Shown: piece after piece, positions 25,998 through 33,823 of the stretch
Layout: each line of letters opens with the position of its first letter
Position numbering within the stretch: the stretch's first letter is position 1
Source of the DNA: CAVIQK01 sp963644945
GTDB taxonomy: Bacteria > Bacillota > Clostridia > Christensenellales > DTU072
DNA length: 64,000 nt
NCBI GenBank assembly: GCA_963644945.1
Contig: CAVIQK010000009.1
Coordinates: 4,923-68,922, forward strand
Direction: 5' to 3'
Translations under genes and position numbers: made by a program
Notes under the pieces: generated by a model
The model's database searches: none
What the model saw: the letters and a program-made list of their open reading frames with translations, nothing else
What the model was told of the DNA's origin: nothing

Positions 25998-27521
25998 ATG
26001 GAAAACGAAAAAGACGGTTCTTTGGAATCTACTCCTACGGAAATCGTAGATAGTACCGAAAATGTTGTAGGGGATACTGCCGAAAACTCGGGATCTCAGG
26101 ACGATTCTAAACCACAAAAAATGAAAACTACAAAAGATATGACTCAAGGGAGTGTGAAAAAGAACATTCTCACTTTTGCCGTACCTATACTTTTTAGTCA
26201 AATATTCCAACAACTATACAATTCCGCCGACTCTTTGATTGTCGGAAACTTCCTAGGGAAAACGTCGCTTGCGGCGGTGGGTTCTTCTGCCGCTCTCATC
26301 CTTTTGATGGTGGGATTTTTCGAGGGATGTTCGTCGGGAGCAGGGGTGCTTATCGCCAAATTTTTCGGGGCGGGGGACAAAGAAAATACGTCGAAAGCAA
26401 TTCATACAAATGTGGTGTTCGGGCTGATTTCGGGTACCATACTTACGGTTTTGGGTGTCCTACTTACGCCGTATATTCTGGGGCTTCTTAACATTGACGA
26501 GGAAGTTTTGCCGGAATCGATAATGTATTTTAGGTACTATTTCCTTGGTGTCCTAGCCGTAGTTATGTACAACAATTTTACGGGTATTTTGAGAGCGGTC
26601 GGGGACAGCAAGCGACCTCTTATTTATTTGATAGTGTCGTCTGTTCTTAACATAATTCTCGATCTCATATTCGTAGGATGGATGGGACTCGGCGTCGAAT
26701 GGGCGGCTATCGCTACCACTATTTCGCAAACGGTGAGTGCCGTTTTGTGTTTTATTCAACTGCGTAGAAAGGGGACTGTTTATAGAATCGAATTTAAGAA
26801 ACTCAAAATCGACAAGGCTATTTTTGTCAAAATCTTGAAGTACGGCATGCCTACCGGCATACAAAGTTCGGTAATCGCTATGTCTAACCTTTTCGTGCAA
26901 TCTCAAATAAATGCTTTCGGGACGGATGCGATGGCAGGGTATGCGGCTTATGCCAAAATCGAGGGATTCGGGTTCCTTCCCATCAACTGTATTTCGATGT
27001 CGATATCGACTTTTATCGGGCAAAATCTAGGGGCAATGAAGTACGATCGGGCAAAGCAAGGGGCAAAATTCGTGCTTATTATGACGCCTATCGTTGCGGA
27101 GTGCATTGGCCTATTCATATTCCTACTTGCACCTTATTTGGTCGCTATGTTTAACGCAGATCCCAGTGTCGTGGAGTACGGAACGATGCACTGCCGAATT
27201 ACTACTCTCTTCTTCTGTTTGCTGACTTTCTCGCACATAGTGGCGGCAATTCTACGTGGCTCCGGTCGGGCTATCGTGCCGATGAGTATAATGCTTGTTT
27301 GTTGGTGCCTAATTAGGGCAATATATATCGCTCTCGTTTCGCACTACTTCCATGATATAAAGTTGGTTTATTGGGCGTATCCTATAACGTGGACGCTTAG
27401 CACGATCGTGTTCTTCATATATTATAAGGTTGCAAATTGGACAAAAGGCTTCGAATCGAAGAAGGACAAGGCCGCACTAGTCGAGGGGGTAAGTGAGGAA
27501 GGTGAAGATAAAGTTGAGTAA
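25998..27521 (+). CDS. MATE-family multidrug/Na+ antiporter
   Basis: A MatE-domain efflux transporter (507 residues from ATG 25998) with 12 predicted helices, in two halves. The conserved start of the first half is visible (VPILFSQIFQQLYNSADSLIVG). Relatives expel cationic compounds in exchange for Na+ or H+. The first roughly 45 residues are acidic and probably disordered, as is a short acidic C terminus. A longer start at 25938 exists, but the promoter -10 box lies downstream of it, so it would not be transcribed from that promoter. It is divergent from the MMPL gene. Confidence 0.92.
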   Translation: MENEKDGSLESTPTEIVDSTENVVGDTAENSGSQDDSKPQKMKTTKDMTQGSVKKNILTFAVPILFSQIFQQLYNSADSLIVGNFLGKTSLAAVGSSAALILLMVGFFEGCSSGAGVLIAKFFGAGDKENTSKAIHTNVVFGLISGTILTVLGVLLTPYILGLLNIDEEVLPESIMYFRYYFLGVLAVVMYNNFTGILRAVGDSKRPLIYLIVSSVLNIILDLIFVGWMGLGVEWAAIATTISQTVSAVLCFIQLRRKGTVYRIEFKKLKIDKAIFVKILKYGMPTGIQSSVIAMSNLFVQSQINAFGTDAMAGYAAYAKIEGFGFLPINCISMSISTFIGQNLGAMKYDRAKQGAKFVLIMTPIVAECIGLFIFLLAPYLVAMFNADPSVVEYGTMHCRITTLFFCLLTFSHIVAAILRGSGRAIVPMSIMLVCWCLIRAIYIALVSHYFHDIKLVYWAYPITWTLSTIVFFIYYKVANWTKGFESKKDKAALVEGVSEEGEDKVE

Positions 27522-27527
27522 ATGCTC

Positions 27528-27556
27528 TTTACTTTTCTTTATTTTTCATTTAGTAT
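27528..27556 (+). promoter_or_regulatory. Promoter candidate of the COG2426 gene (leaderless)
   Basis: TTTACT, a 17-nt spacer and TAGTAT (4/6 each), ending 6 nt before the ATG at 27563. No ribosome binding site is visible. Confidence 0.4.
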
Positions 27557-27562
27557 GTATTT

Positions 27563-28240
27563 ATGGCAGAAACAATAGGAACTTTTCTTTTTAATCTTTT
27601 TCATTCCGAATATCTTACGGTATTTTTTATTTCGATAATACCGATGATCGAGGTGCGTGGGGCTATTCCGATAGGGGTAAGTCTGGGCATGAATATTTGG
27701 GTGTCGTATGTATTTGCGGTGCTGTCGGCTTTGGTCATTTGTCCTATTTTGATTTTCTTCTTAAAACCTGTGCTTAACTGGTTGAAAAATACCAAAGTTT
27801 TCAAAAAAATCGGCACGACTTTTATCGAATTGTTTACCGAAAAAGCAGAAAAAATCGAAAGTAAAGACTCTCCGGAAAACGAGGTCGAAAGTAAAGAAAT
27901 CGCAAGGAAAAAGCGTATAAAAAAACTGCTTGGAGTCTTTCTTTTCGTAGCAATTCCGCTCCCTATGACAGGGGTTTGGACAGGGACTGCCGTAGGGGTT
28001 TTTCTCAATCAAAAATGGTATGATACTCTCATCTCCGTAGTCGCAGGAAACTTCGTCGCAGGGGCTATAATTACGGGACTTTCGGCTCTTCTTGACGGGG
28101 TTATGATAGGATCTTTCAATGCGCTAGACCTGATTTTATATGTGCTGTTCGCATTTGTAATTATCACTCTTATTTCGCTCTTCATTGGAATATACATAAA
28201 GAAAAAGAACAAAGAAAAGAAAAATAAAACACAAGAATAA
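27563..28240 (+). CDS. COG2426/small multidrug export family membrane protein
   Basis: A 225-residue membrane protein with about 5-6 helices. It carries the family signatures IPMIEVRGAIPIG near residues 27-39 and AIPLPMTGVWTG near residue 140. This PF06695-type family is annotated as small multidrug exporters, but function is poorly established. A charged cytoplasmic loop of about 40 residues (Lys/Glu/Ser-rich, about 88-125) splits the two helix groups. The C terminus is Lys/Asn-rich. It follows the MATE gene by 41 nt, converges on mrp, and shares a bidirectional terminator with it. Confidence 0.8.
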   Translation: MAETIGTFLFNLFHSEYLTVFFISIIPMIEVRGAIPIGVSLGMNIWVSYVFAVLSALVICPILIFFLKPVLNWLKNTKVFKKIGTTFIELFTEKAEKIESKDSPENEVESKEIARKKRIKKLLGVFLFVAIPLPMTGVWTGTAVGVFLNQKWYDTLISVVAGNFVAGAIITGLSALLDGVMIGSFNALDLILYVLFAFVIITLISLFIGIYIKKKNKEKKNKTQE

Positions 28241-28257
28241 AATTTGGTTTGTATAAA

Positions 28258-28283
28258 AAAAAGGACGCCGAAGCGTCCTTTTT
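28258..28283. terminator. Bidirectional rho-independent terminator
   Basis: An 11-bp stem (AAAAAGGACGC/GCGTCCTTTTT) with a CGAA loop and U-runs on both strands. It serves the convergent COG2426 gene and mrp. Confidence 0.9.
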
Positions 28284-28291
28284 AATTGGGT

Positions 28292-29107
28292 TTATTTTTC
28301 GATGGCATCTAGGACTTGTTCGAGGTAGTCTTTTTCGACAAGTTCGATGAGTCCTTTGTCGCACAGGGCGGCGACGTTTTCGTCAAAAGGTATTTTGGCG
28401 GTGAGGTCGATTCCGTACTCTGCGGACAGTTGTTTTAGGTGAGATACACCGAATATTTCGTGTTTTTGGTGACAATCGGGGCATTCGTAATAGGACATGT
28501 TTTCGACAAGTGCAAGGACGGGGATGTTCATCATTTCTGCCATTTTGACGGCTTTGCCTACTATCATGCCGACTAGTTGTTGGGGGCTGGTGACCACGAT
28601 GATGCCGTCAACGGGTAGGGACTGAAAGACGGTAAGCGGAACGTCGCCTGTTCCCGGGGGCATATCTACGAACATATAATCTACGTCGCCCCATACGACA
28701 TCCGTCCAAAATTGTTTTATGACTCCTGCGATGACCGGACCTCTCCAAATGACGGGATCGGTGTCGTTTTCGAGAAGGCAATTTATGGACATTATTGAGG
28801 TGCCGAACTTGGTTTTGACGGGGTATATTCCGTCTTCGGTGGCTCCTGCTTTGTCTTTTACTCCAAAGATTTTGGGAATTGAAGGGCCGGTTACGTCGGC
28901 ATCCATGACGGCTACTTTATGGCCTCTTCTTTGCATACCGGTAGCAAGTAGGGATGTGACAAGCGATTTGCCGACTCCGCCTTTTCCGGATACAATGCCT
29001 ATGACTTTTTTGATGGTTGAGAGTTTGTTGGGGGCTTCTTGAAAACTCTCCTTTCTTTCGGAACAGTTTTCGCCACAACTTGAACAATCGTGTGTGCAAT
29101 CTGACAT
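28292..29107 (-). CDS. Mrp/NBP35-family Fe-S cluster carrier ATPase
   Basis: A P-loop ATPase of the Mrp/ApbC/NBP35 group that carries and transfers [4Fe-4S] clusters. It has four cysteines at the N terminus (C4, C8, C11, C15), a deviant Walker A GKGGVGKS at 41-48, an MDADVTGPSIPK motif, and a C-terminal CxxC (YECPDCH, about residue 212) that would bind the bridging cluster. At 271 residues it is typical for the short form. It follows a small coiled-coil gene by 10 nt, with AGGAG before the ATG. The nearby NifU-like gene fits an Fe-S theme. Confidence 0.93.
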   Translation of the reverse strand: MSDCTHDCSSCGENCSERKESFQEAPNKLSTIKKVIGIVSGKGGVGKSLVTSLLATGMQRRGHKVAVMDADVTGPSIPKIFGVKDKAGATEDGIYPVKTKFGTSIMSINCLLENDTDPVIWRGPVIAGVIKQFWTDVVWGDVDYMFVDMPPGTGDVPLTVFQSLPVDGIIVVTSPQQLVGMIVGKAVKMAEMMNIPVLALVENMSYYECPDCHQKHEIFGVSHLKQLSAEYGIDLTAKIPFDENVAALCDKGLIELVEKDYLEQVLDAIEK

Positions 29108-29117
29108 GGTTTTTCTC

Positions 29118-29351
29118 CTATAAATTATTGTAAACCTCTAGGGCTTTTTGTAAATATTCTTGTTTTATTGCGATTTGGTCTTTGGGGGTAGGAAAATCGG
29201 GAAACAACTTTTTGATTTCGGCAAAATCTTCTTCTTTGGCCGTTTCGAGTTCTTTTATGTCCCTTTTTAGTCTGTCGATTTCTTCTTCGACTTCTTCTTT
29301 TTCTTTACCTTTTAGGTATGTTTCGTAATAACAATCTACTGTGATAAACAT
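29118..29351 (-). CDS. Small coiled-coil protein upstream of mrp
   Basis: A 77-residue charged protein, not recognised. It has a short N-terminal strand (MFITVDCYY) and then a Glu/Lys helix (about 15-45) likely to form a coiled coil, followed by a second helix. It has its own promoter and an AGAGGT site, and ends 10 nt before mrp, so the two are probably cotranscribed. A role in Fe-S cluster handling is possible only by association. Confidence 0.75.
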   Translation of the reverse strand: MFITVDCYYETYLKGKEKEEVEEEIDRLKRDIKELETAKEEDFAEIKKLFPDFPTPKDQIAIKQEYLQKALEVYNNL

Positions 29352-29366
29352 TTTGACCTCTTATAT

Positions 29367-29394
29367 ATTATACACCTAAAAATTATTTTTTCAA
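29367..29394 (-). promoter_or_regulatory. Promoter of the small protein-mrp operon
   Basis: TTGAAA at 29389-29394, a 16-nt spacer and perfect TATAAT at 29367-29372, with a short leader carrying AGAGGT. Confidence 0.6.
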
Positions 29395-29433
29395 TAATGT
29401 TTACGTTGTTTATAAATCGAGTGATAAAAAAAA

Positions 29434-29454
29434 GAACTCAAACGAGTTGAGTCC
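29434..29454 (-). terminator. Rho-independent terminator after the GGGtGRT gene
   Basis: An 8-bp stem (GGACTCAA/TTGAGTTC on the minus strand, with one G-U pair) and a 5-nt loop, followed by a run of eight U, 21 nt after the stop codon at 29475. Confidence 0.8.
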
Positions 29455-29474
29455 TTTTTTATTGGTTTGATTGG

Positions 29475-30479
29475 TTATTTTGCGAAAGATTCTTCGACTG
29501 CGACTGCGCATGCAACCGTTGCACCGACCATAGGATTGTTGCCCATTCCGATGAGTCCCATCATTTCGACGTGAGCGGGAACAGAGGACGATCCTGCGAA
29601 TTGTGCATCACTGTGCATTCTGCCCATGGTGTCGGTCATGCCGTAAGAGGCGGGACCTGCTGCCATGTTGTCGGGGTGAAGGGTACGTCCGGTACCACCG
29701 CCGGATGCTACAGAGAAGTAGTATTTGCCATGTTCCAATGCCCATTTCTTGTATGTTCCGGATACGGGGTGTTGGAAACGTGTGGGGTTGGTGGAATTTC
29801 CTGTGATACCTACATCGACACCTTCGCTTATCATGATAGCGACACCTTCGTTGACGTCGTCTGCGCCATAGCAACGAACTTTGGCTTTTTCACCGTCAGA
29901 GTAGGCGGTTTCTTTGACAACTTTGAGTTCTCCGGTGTAGTAATCGTATTTGGTTTGGACGTAAGTGAAGCCGTTGATACGTGAAATGATGTATGCGGCA
30001 TCTTTGCCTAGACCGTTGAGGATGACACGAAGGGGCTCTTTTCTAACTTTGTTGGCGCTACGTGCGATACCGATTGCACCTTCTGCCGCTGCAAAACTTT
30101 CGTGACCTGCGACAAATGCAAAACATTTGGTTTCGTCTCTTAGGAGTTTTGCGGCAAGGTTTCCGTGTCCTTGACCGACTTGACGTTGTTCGGCAACTGA
30201 TCCGGGGACACAGAACGATTGAAGTCCTGCTCCTATTGCTTCGGCTGCATCGGCTGCCTTTTTGGCGCCTTTCTTGATTGCGATGGCTGTGCCTACGGTG
30301 TATGCCCAAACTGCATTTTCGAATGCGATGGGTTGGACGCCCTTGACGATGGCTTCGACGTCGATACCTTTATCTAGACAGATTTGTCTTGCTTCTTCGA
30401 GGTCTTTGATGCCGTATTCTTTTAGGGCTGCATTGATTTTGTCTATTCTTCTTTCATATCCTTCAAATTTAACTGCCAT
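29475..30479 (-). CDS. GGGtGRT protein (conserved, function unknown)
   Basis: A 334-residue protein carrying the family signature GGGTGRTLHPDN (about 260-271), which names the GGGtGRT family. It is Gly/Ala-rich with no membrane helix or signal peptide, so it is probably cytoplasmic. The family is widespread in anaerobic Firmicutes. I know of no established reaction for it. It lies 10 nt after the NifU-like gene, behind a good AGGAGG site, and this pairing suggests a shared function tied to a metal or Fe-S cluster. That link is inference. Confidence 0.85.
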   Translation of the reverse strand: MAVKFEGYERRIDKINAALKEYGIKDLEEARQICLDKGIDVEAIVKGVQPIAFENAVWAYTVGTAIAIKKGAKKAADAAEAIGAGLQSFCVPGSVAEQRQVGQGHGNLAAKLLRDETKCFAFVAGHESFAAAEGAIGIARSANKVRKEPLRVILNGLGKDAAYIISRINGFTYVQTKYDYYTGELKVVKETAYSDGEKAKVRCYGADDVNEGVAIMISEGVDVGITGNSTNPTRFQHPVSGTYKKWALEHGKYYFSVASGGGTGRTLHPDNMAAGPASYGMTDTMGRMHSDAQFAGSSSVPAHVEMMGLIGMGNNPMVGATVACAVAVEESFAK

Positions 30480-30489
30480 GATACGCCTC

Positions 30490-31185
30490 CTAGTCCTTTC
30501 TGGGATTGATGTAGGTGACCGCTTCGGCGAATCTGCCGTACGTACCGGTGCATTTCTTAAGGGCTTCTTCGGGTGAAACGCCTTTTTGGGTTATCATTTC
30601 CATCATCGGTCCGATTTTGACAAATTCGTAACCGATAACTTCGTTGTCTTTGTCGAGTGCCAAACGGGTGACATAACCTTCTGCCATTTCGAGATAACGT
30701 ACACCTTTCTTTTCGGTCGAGTACATTGTTCCGACTTGGCTACGAAGTCCTTTTCCGAGGTCTTCTAGGCCTGCTCCGATAAGTAGTCCGTCATCGGAAA
30801 ATGCCGATTGGCTTCTGCCATAGACTATTTGAAGGAAGAGTTCTCTCATTGCGGTATTGATTGCATCGCAAACAAGGTCGGTGTTGAGGGCTTCGAGAAT
30901 GGTCTTGCCGGTAAGAATTTCCGCTGCCATTGCCGCAGAGTGTGTCATGCCGGAGCAACCGATCGTTTCGACTAGGGCTTCTCTTATGACGCCTTCTTTG
31001 ATGTTGAGGGTAAGTTTGCATGCGCCTTGTTGGGGTGCGCACCAACCGATACCGTGGGTGAGTCCGCTTATGTCTTTAATTTCTTTTGCCTGTACCCATT
31101 TGCCTTCTTCGGGGATAGGGGCAGGTCCGTGATTTGGTCCTTTTTTGACACAAACCATCTTTTCTACTTCGCTGGTATAATGCAT
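30490..31185 (-). CDS. NifU-like iron-sulfur cluster scaffold protein paired with GGGtGRT
   Basis: A 231-residue protein whose central part looks like the IscU/NifU N-terminal scaffold fold. It includes a conserved cysteine region (VETIGCSGMTHSAAMAAEILTG split around residue 80) and HGIGWCAPQQGACK at about 45-58. The C-terminal third (about 145-231) is an added domain ending in ITQKGVSPEEALKKCTGTYG. It is first in a two-gene operon with the GGGtGRT gene, with a TTGTAA-17-TATAAT promoter and a perfect AGGAGG site. It is unlike a housekeeping NifU because no iscS/sufBCD is nearby. Confidence 0.82.
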   Translation of the reverse strand: MHYTSEVEKMVCVKKGPNHGPAPIPEEGKWVQAKEIKDISGLTHGIGWCAPQQGACKLTLNIKEGVIREALVETIGCSGMTHSAAMAAEILTGKTILEALNTDLVCDAINTAMRELFLQIVYGRSQSAFSDDGLLIGAGLEDLGKGLRSQVGTMYSTEKKGVRYLEMAEGYVTRLALDKDNEVIGYEFVKIGPMMEMITQKGVSPEEALKKCTGTYGRFAEAVTYINPRKD

Positions 31186-31221
31186 AGAAAACCTCCTATA
31201 TTGATTTCTTTACCAAAGTAA

Positions 31222-31250
31222 ATTATAACAAATTAAATATTTATTTACAA
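31222..31250 (-). promoter_or_regulatory. Promoter of the NifU-like/GGGtGRT operon
   Basis: TTGTAA at 31245-31250, a 17-nt spacer and perfect TATAAT at 31222-31227, then a leader of about 30 nt with AGGAGG. Confidence 0.7.
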
Positions 31251-31294
31251 TATTTTTTATAAAATTGGTTGAGATATTTTTGGTCGATATAAAA

Positions 31295-31939
31295 TCAACT
31301 TTTCAAAATCTCGGCAGTTGCCTTTTTGTCGGTCGATTTGAAAAAGGCTGTCCCTGCTACCAAAATGTCGGCACCGGCTTGTTTTACGGTCGCTGCGTTG
31401 TCCGTCGTGATGCCTCCGTCGAATTCTATTTCGAATTTGTAACCGTTATCTATGGCATATTTTTTTAGATTCCTTACCTTTTCGACGGTTTCGGGGATGA
31501 GTTTTTGTCCGCCAAATCCCGCAAACACGCCCATCACTACCACGACGTCGCAAAACGGAAGAAGGGAAGTGTAGTCTTCAAACGGAATGTCGGGGTTGAG
31601 GGCAATACCGGTAGATGCACCGGCTCTTTTTATGTCTTGAAGAGTACTCTTGGGATCTTTACTCGCTTCCGGATGGAAAGTGACGAGGTTGGCGCCCTCT
31701 TCTACGAATTTGACGGCATACTTTTCGGGCTCTACTATCATTAGGTGACAGTCAAAATAGGCGGTGCTTACCTTTCGCATCGCTTTGACGACGGGTAAAC
31801 CGAACGTAATATTGGGGACGAATACTCCGTCCATTACGTCAAGATGGACATAGTCGGCTCCGGACTCTTCGACAACGGTGAGTTCCTTTTCGAGGTTGGC
31901 AAAATCCGATGACAACATTGAGGGGGATAGTTTAGCCAT
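31295..31939 (-). CDS. rpe: Ribulose-phosphate 3-epimerase
   Basis: It interconverts ribulose-5-phosphate and xylulose-5-phosphate in the pentose phosphate pathway. It is a TIM barrel of 214 residues with LSPSMLSSDF at the start, the metal-ligand motif HLDVMDGVFVPNITFG, a DCHLMI motif and an FDGGI phosphate-binding turn. The ATG at 31939 has AAGGAG. The gene overlaps the rsgA stop by 8 nt, closing the long housekeeping operon. No strong terminator is visible before the next gene. Confidence 0.97.
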   Translation of the reverse strand: MAKLSPSMLSSDFANLEKELTVVEESGADYVHLDVMDGVFVPNITFGLPVVKAMRKVSTAYFDCHLMIVEPEKYAVKFVEEGANLVTFHPEASKDPKSTLQDIKRAGASTGIALNPDIPFEDYTSLLPFCDVVVVMGVFAGFGGQKLIPETVEKVRNLKKYAIDNGYKFEIEFDGGITTDNAATVKQAGADILVAGTAFFKSTDKKATAEILKS

Positions 31940-32795
31940 ATTGTTTTTTTCTCCTTTGTTTGAGTTCTTCAAAAATTATTTTGTATCTTCCGTAGCGGTT
32001 GCGATTGATAAGACCGTTTTCTACGGCTTCTCGCACTTTACAAGACGGCTCGCCAATGTGGTTGCATCCTCTAAATTTGCATCCGTCCGCATACTCGGTA
32101 AATTCGTCGTAGTAGTCTTTTAGGCGGTTTTCGTCAAGGTCTTCCAATGTGAAAACCGAGAATCCGCAAGTATCTACTATCATGGTGTCGTCGCCTAAAT
32201 CGAAAAGTTCTACACTCCTTGTGGTGTTTTTGCCCCTGAGCCATTTCCCCGACAGATTGCCGACTTTGACTCCTATGTCGTATAGGGCATTTATAAGGCT
32301 AGATTTGCCGACTGCCGACTGCCCTGCAAATGCTACGGTTTCGCCTTTTATGCGATTTTTTAGTTCTTCTAGTCCTGTGCCGTCAACGGTAGATACAAAA
32401 TGTACTTCGAAATGCGACGAGTAGCCCTCTTCGGTCAGTTTTATCGAGTCCGCTGTGGCAATGTCGCACTTGTTGAACACGAGTATCGGGGTGACTCCCA
32501 CTTGGTAGGCATTGACGATTATTTTGTCAACTAGGACAAAGTCGGGGGCGGGGACGGGGGCTATCACGATAAGGACGGTGTCTATATTGGCAACAAACGG
32601 TCTGGTCATGACGTTGGTCCTAGGAAGGACTTTTTCTATCGTGGTGCTAGTGCCTCTTTCGATTATTACTCTGTCGCCGACGTAAATGTCTTCGCCACGA
32701 AGTTTTCCCCTTGGCTTGGCTTGGATCCTTTCGTCTCCCACTTTGATTTCTAGGTGCGATCCTAGATGTTTTACGACTAAACCCGTTTCGCTCAT
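31932..32795 (-). CDS. rsgA: Ribosome small-subunit biogenesis GTPase RsgA
   Basis: A circularly permuted GTPase that matures the 30S subunit. In order: an OB-fold N terminus (about 1-65), then G4 (NKCD), G1 (GQSAVGKSS) and G3 (DTCGF) in the permuted order, and a zinc-binding C terminus (CKFRGCNHIGEPSC). It has 287 residues from the ATG at 32795, which overlaps the rlmN stop codon as ATGA. In most Firmicutes, prpC and prkC lie between rlmN and rsgA; here there is no room for them. Confidence 0.96.
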   Translation of the reverse strand: MSETGLVVKHLGSHLEIKVGDERIQAKPRGKLRGEDIYVGDRVIIERGTSTTIEKVLPRTNVMTRPFVANIDTVLIVIAPVPAPDFVLVDKIIVNAYQVGVTPILVFNKCDIATADSIKLTEEGYSSHFEVHFVSTVDGTGLEELKNRIKGETVAFAGQSAVGKSSLINALYDIGVKVGNLSGKWLRGKNTTRSVELFDLGDDTMIVDTCGFSVFTLEDLDENRLKDYYDEFTEYADGCKFRGCNHIGEPSCKVREAVENGLINRNRYGRYKIIFEELKQRRKKQYG

Positions 32796-33823
32796 TTCTT
32801 GTTGCGGTTGCGTAATTGTCCGCATGCTCCTTCTATTTCGCCTCCCAAACTGCGTCTTGTGGTTACCGAAACTCCACGTTCTTCCAAAATGTGTAGGAAG
32901 TTCATGATGGCATTTCTTGTGACTCCCGAAAACTCGCTACCCTCAATCCTATTGAAGTTGATAAGGTTGACGTGGGTTTGGTGGCCACGTAAAATTTCGG
33001 CAAGTTTTACGGCACATTCTTTGGAATCGTTGAGTCCTTCGATCATGATGTACTCGATATTTATTCTTCTGCCGGTCTTTTTTAGGTAGTTCCAACATGC
33101 CGGTAAAAGTTTTGACAAGGGGTAAATTTGGTTGATCGGCATGATCTTGTTCCTTATGTCGTCAAAGGGGGCATGAAGGGAAATTGTAAGGTTGACGGGA
33201 AGACACTCGTCGGCTAGTTTTTCGATGCCCGGGACGACTCCTGCCGTAGATAACGAGATGTTTCTAGGGCTAATGTTGATGCCGTCAACACTTGATACGA
33301 GTCTTATGAATTTGACACTTTCGTCGTAGTTGTCAAGTGGCTCGCCCATGCCCATCATGACGATGTTGGTGACGGCTCTATTTTTGATCGAACCGCCGTT
33401 TTTTCGGTTGGCTACCAAAACGGTAGATAGCATTTCGGCGGCTAGCAATTTTCTTTCGATCCCGAACTTTCCGGATGCACAAAATTTGCATCCCATGGGG
33501 CAACCGATTTCGGTCGATATGCAAAGGGTGTCGCCGTATCCGTGGCGCATATAGACGGCTTCGACGAGTTTGTCGTCAACGGTCGAGAAAAGATATTTTT
33601 CGGCTGTTGCGGACGTCTGTGTTTTGACGATTTTCATGCACTGACCGATGTAATTTTCTTGTAGTTTTTCTTTGAGTGCTTTTGATATATTGGTGATCTC
33701 GTCGATGTCTTTTCCTTCGTGCAAGGCTACATAAATTTGCTCGCCTCTAAAAGGGGCTTCGCCTAGATCTATCATTAGGTTTTTTAGTTGAGATTTGGTA
33801 AATCCTAAAAGTGATGTTTTCAT
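32792..33823 (-). CDS. rlmN: Dual-specificity 23S rRNA/tRNA adenine-2 methyltransferase RlmN
   Basis: A radical SAM enzyme that methylates C2 of A2503 in 23S rRNA and A37 in some tRNAs. The radical SAM cysteines are C108, C112 and C115 (GCPMGCKFC). A conserved cysteine near the C terminus (EGACGQL, about residue 336) would form the covalent RNA intermediate. At 343 residues it is typical. It overlaps rsmB upstream and rsgA downstream by 4 nt each (ATGA), which indicates tight coupling in the operon. Confidence 0.97.
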   Translation of the reverse strand: MKTSLLGFTKSQLKNLMIDLGEAPFRGEQIYVALHEGKDIDEITNISKALKEKLQENYIGQCMKIVKTQTSATAEKYLFSTVDDKLVEAVYMRHGYGDTLCISTEIGCPMGCKFCASGKFGIERKLLAAEMLSTVLVANRKNGGSIKNRAVTNIVMMGMGEPLDNYDESVKFIRLVSSVDGINISPRNISLSTAGVVPGIEKLADECLPVNLTISLHAPFDDIRNKIMPINQIYPLSKLLPACWNYLKKTGRRINIEYIMIEGLNDSKECAVKLAEILRGHQTHVNLINFNRIEGSEFSGVTRNAIMNFLHILEERGVSVTTRRSLGGEIEGACGQLRNRNKK

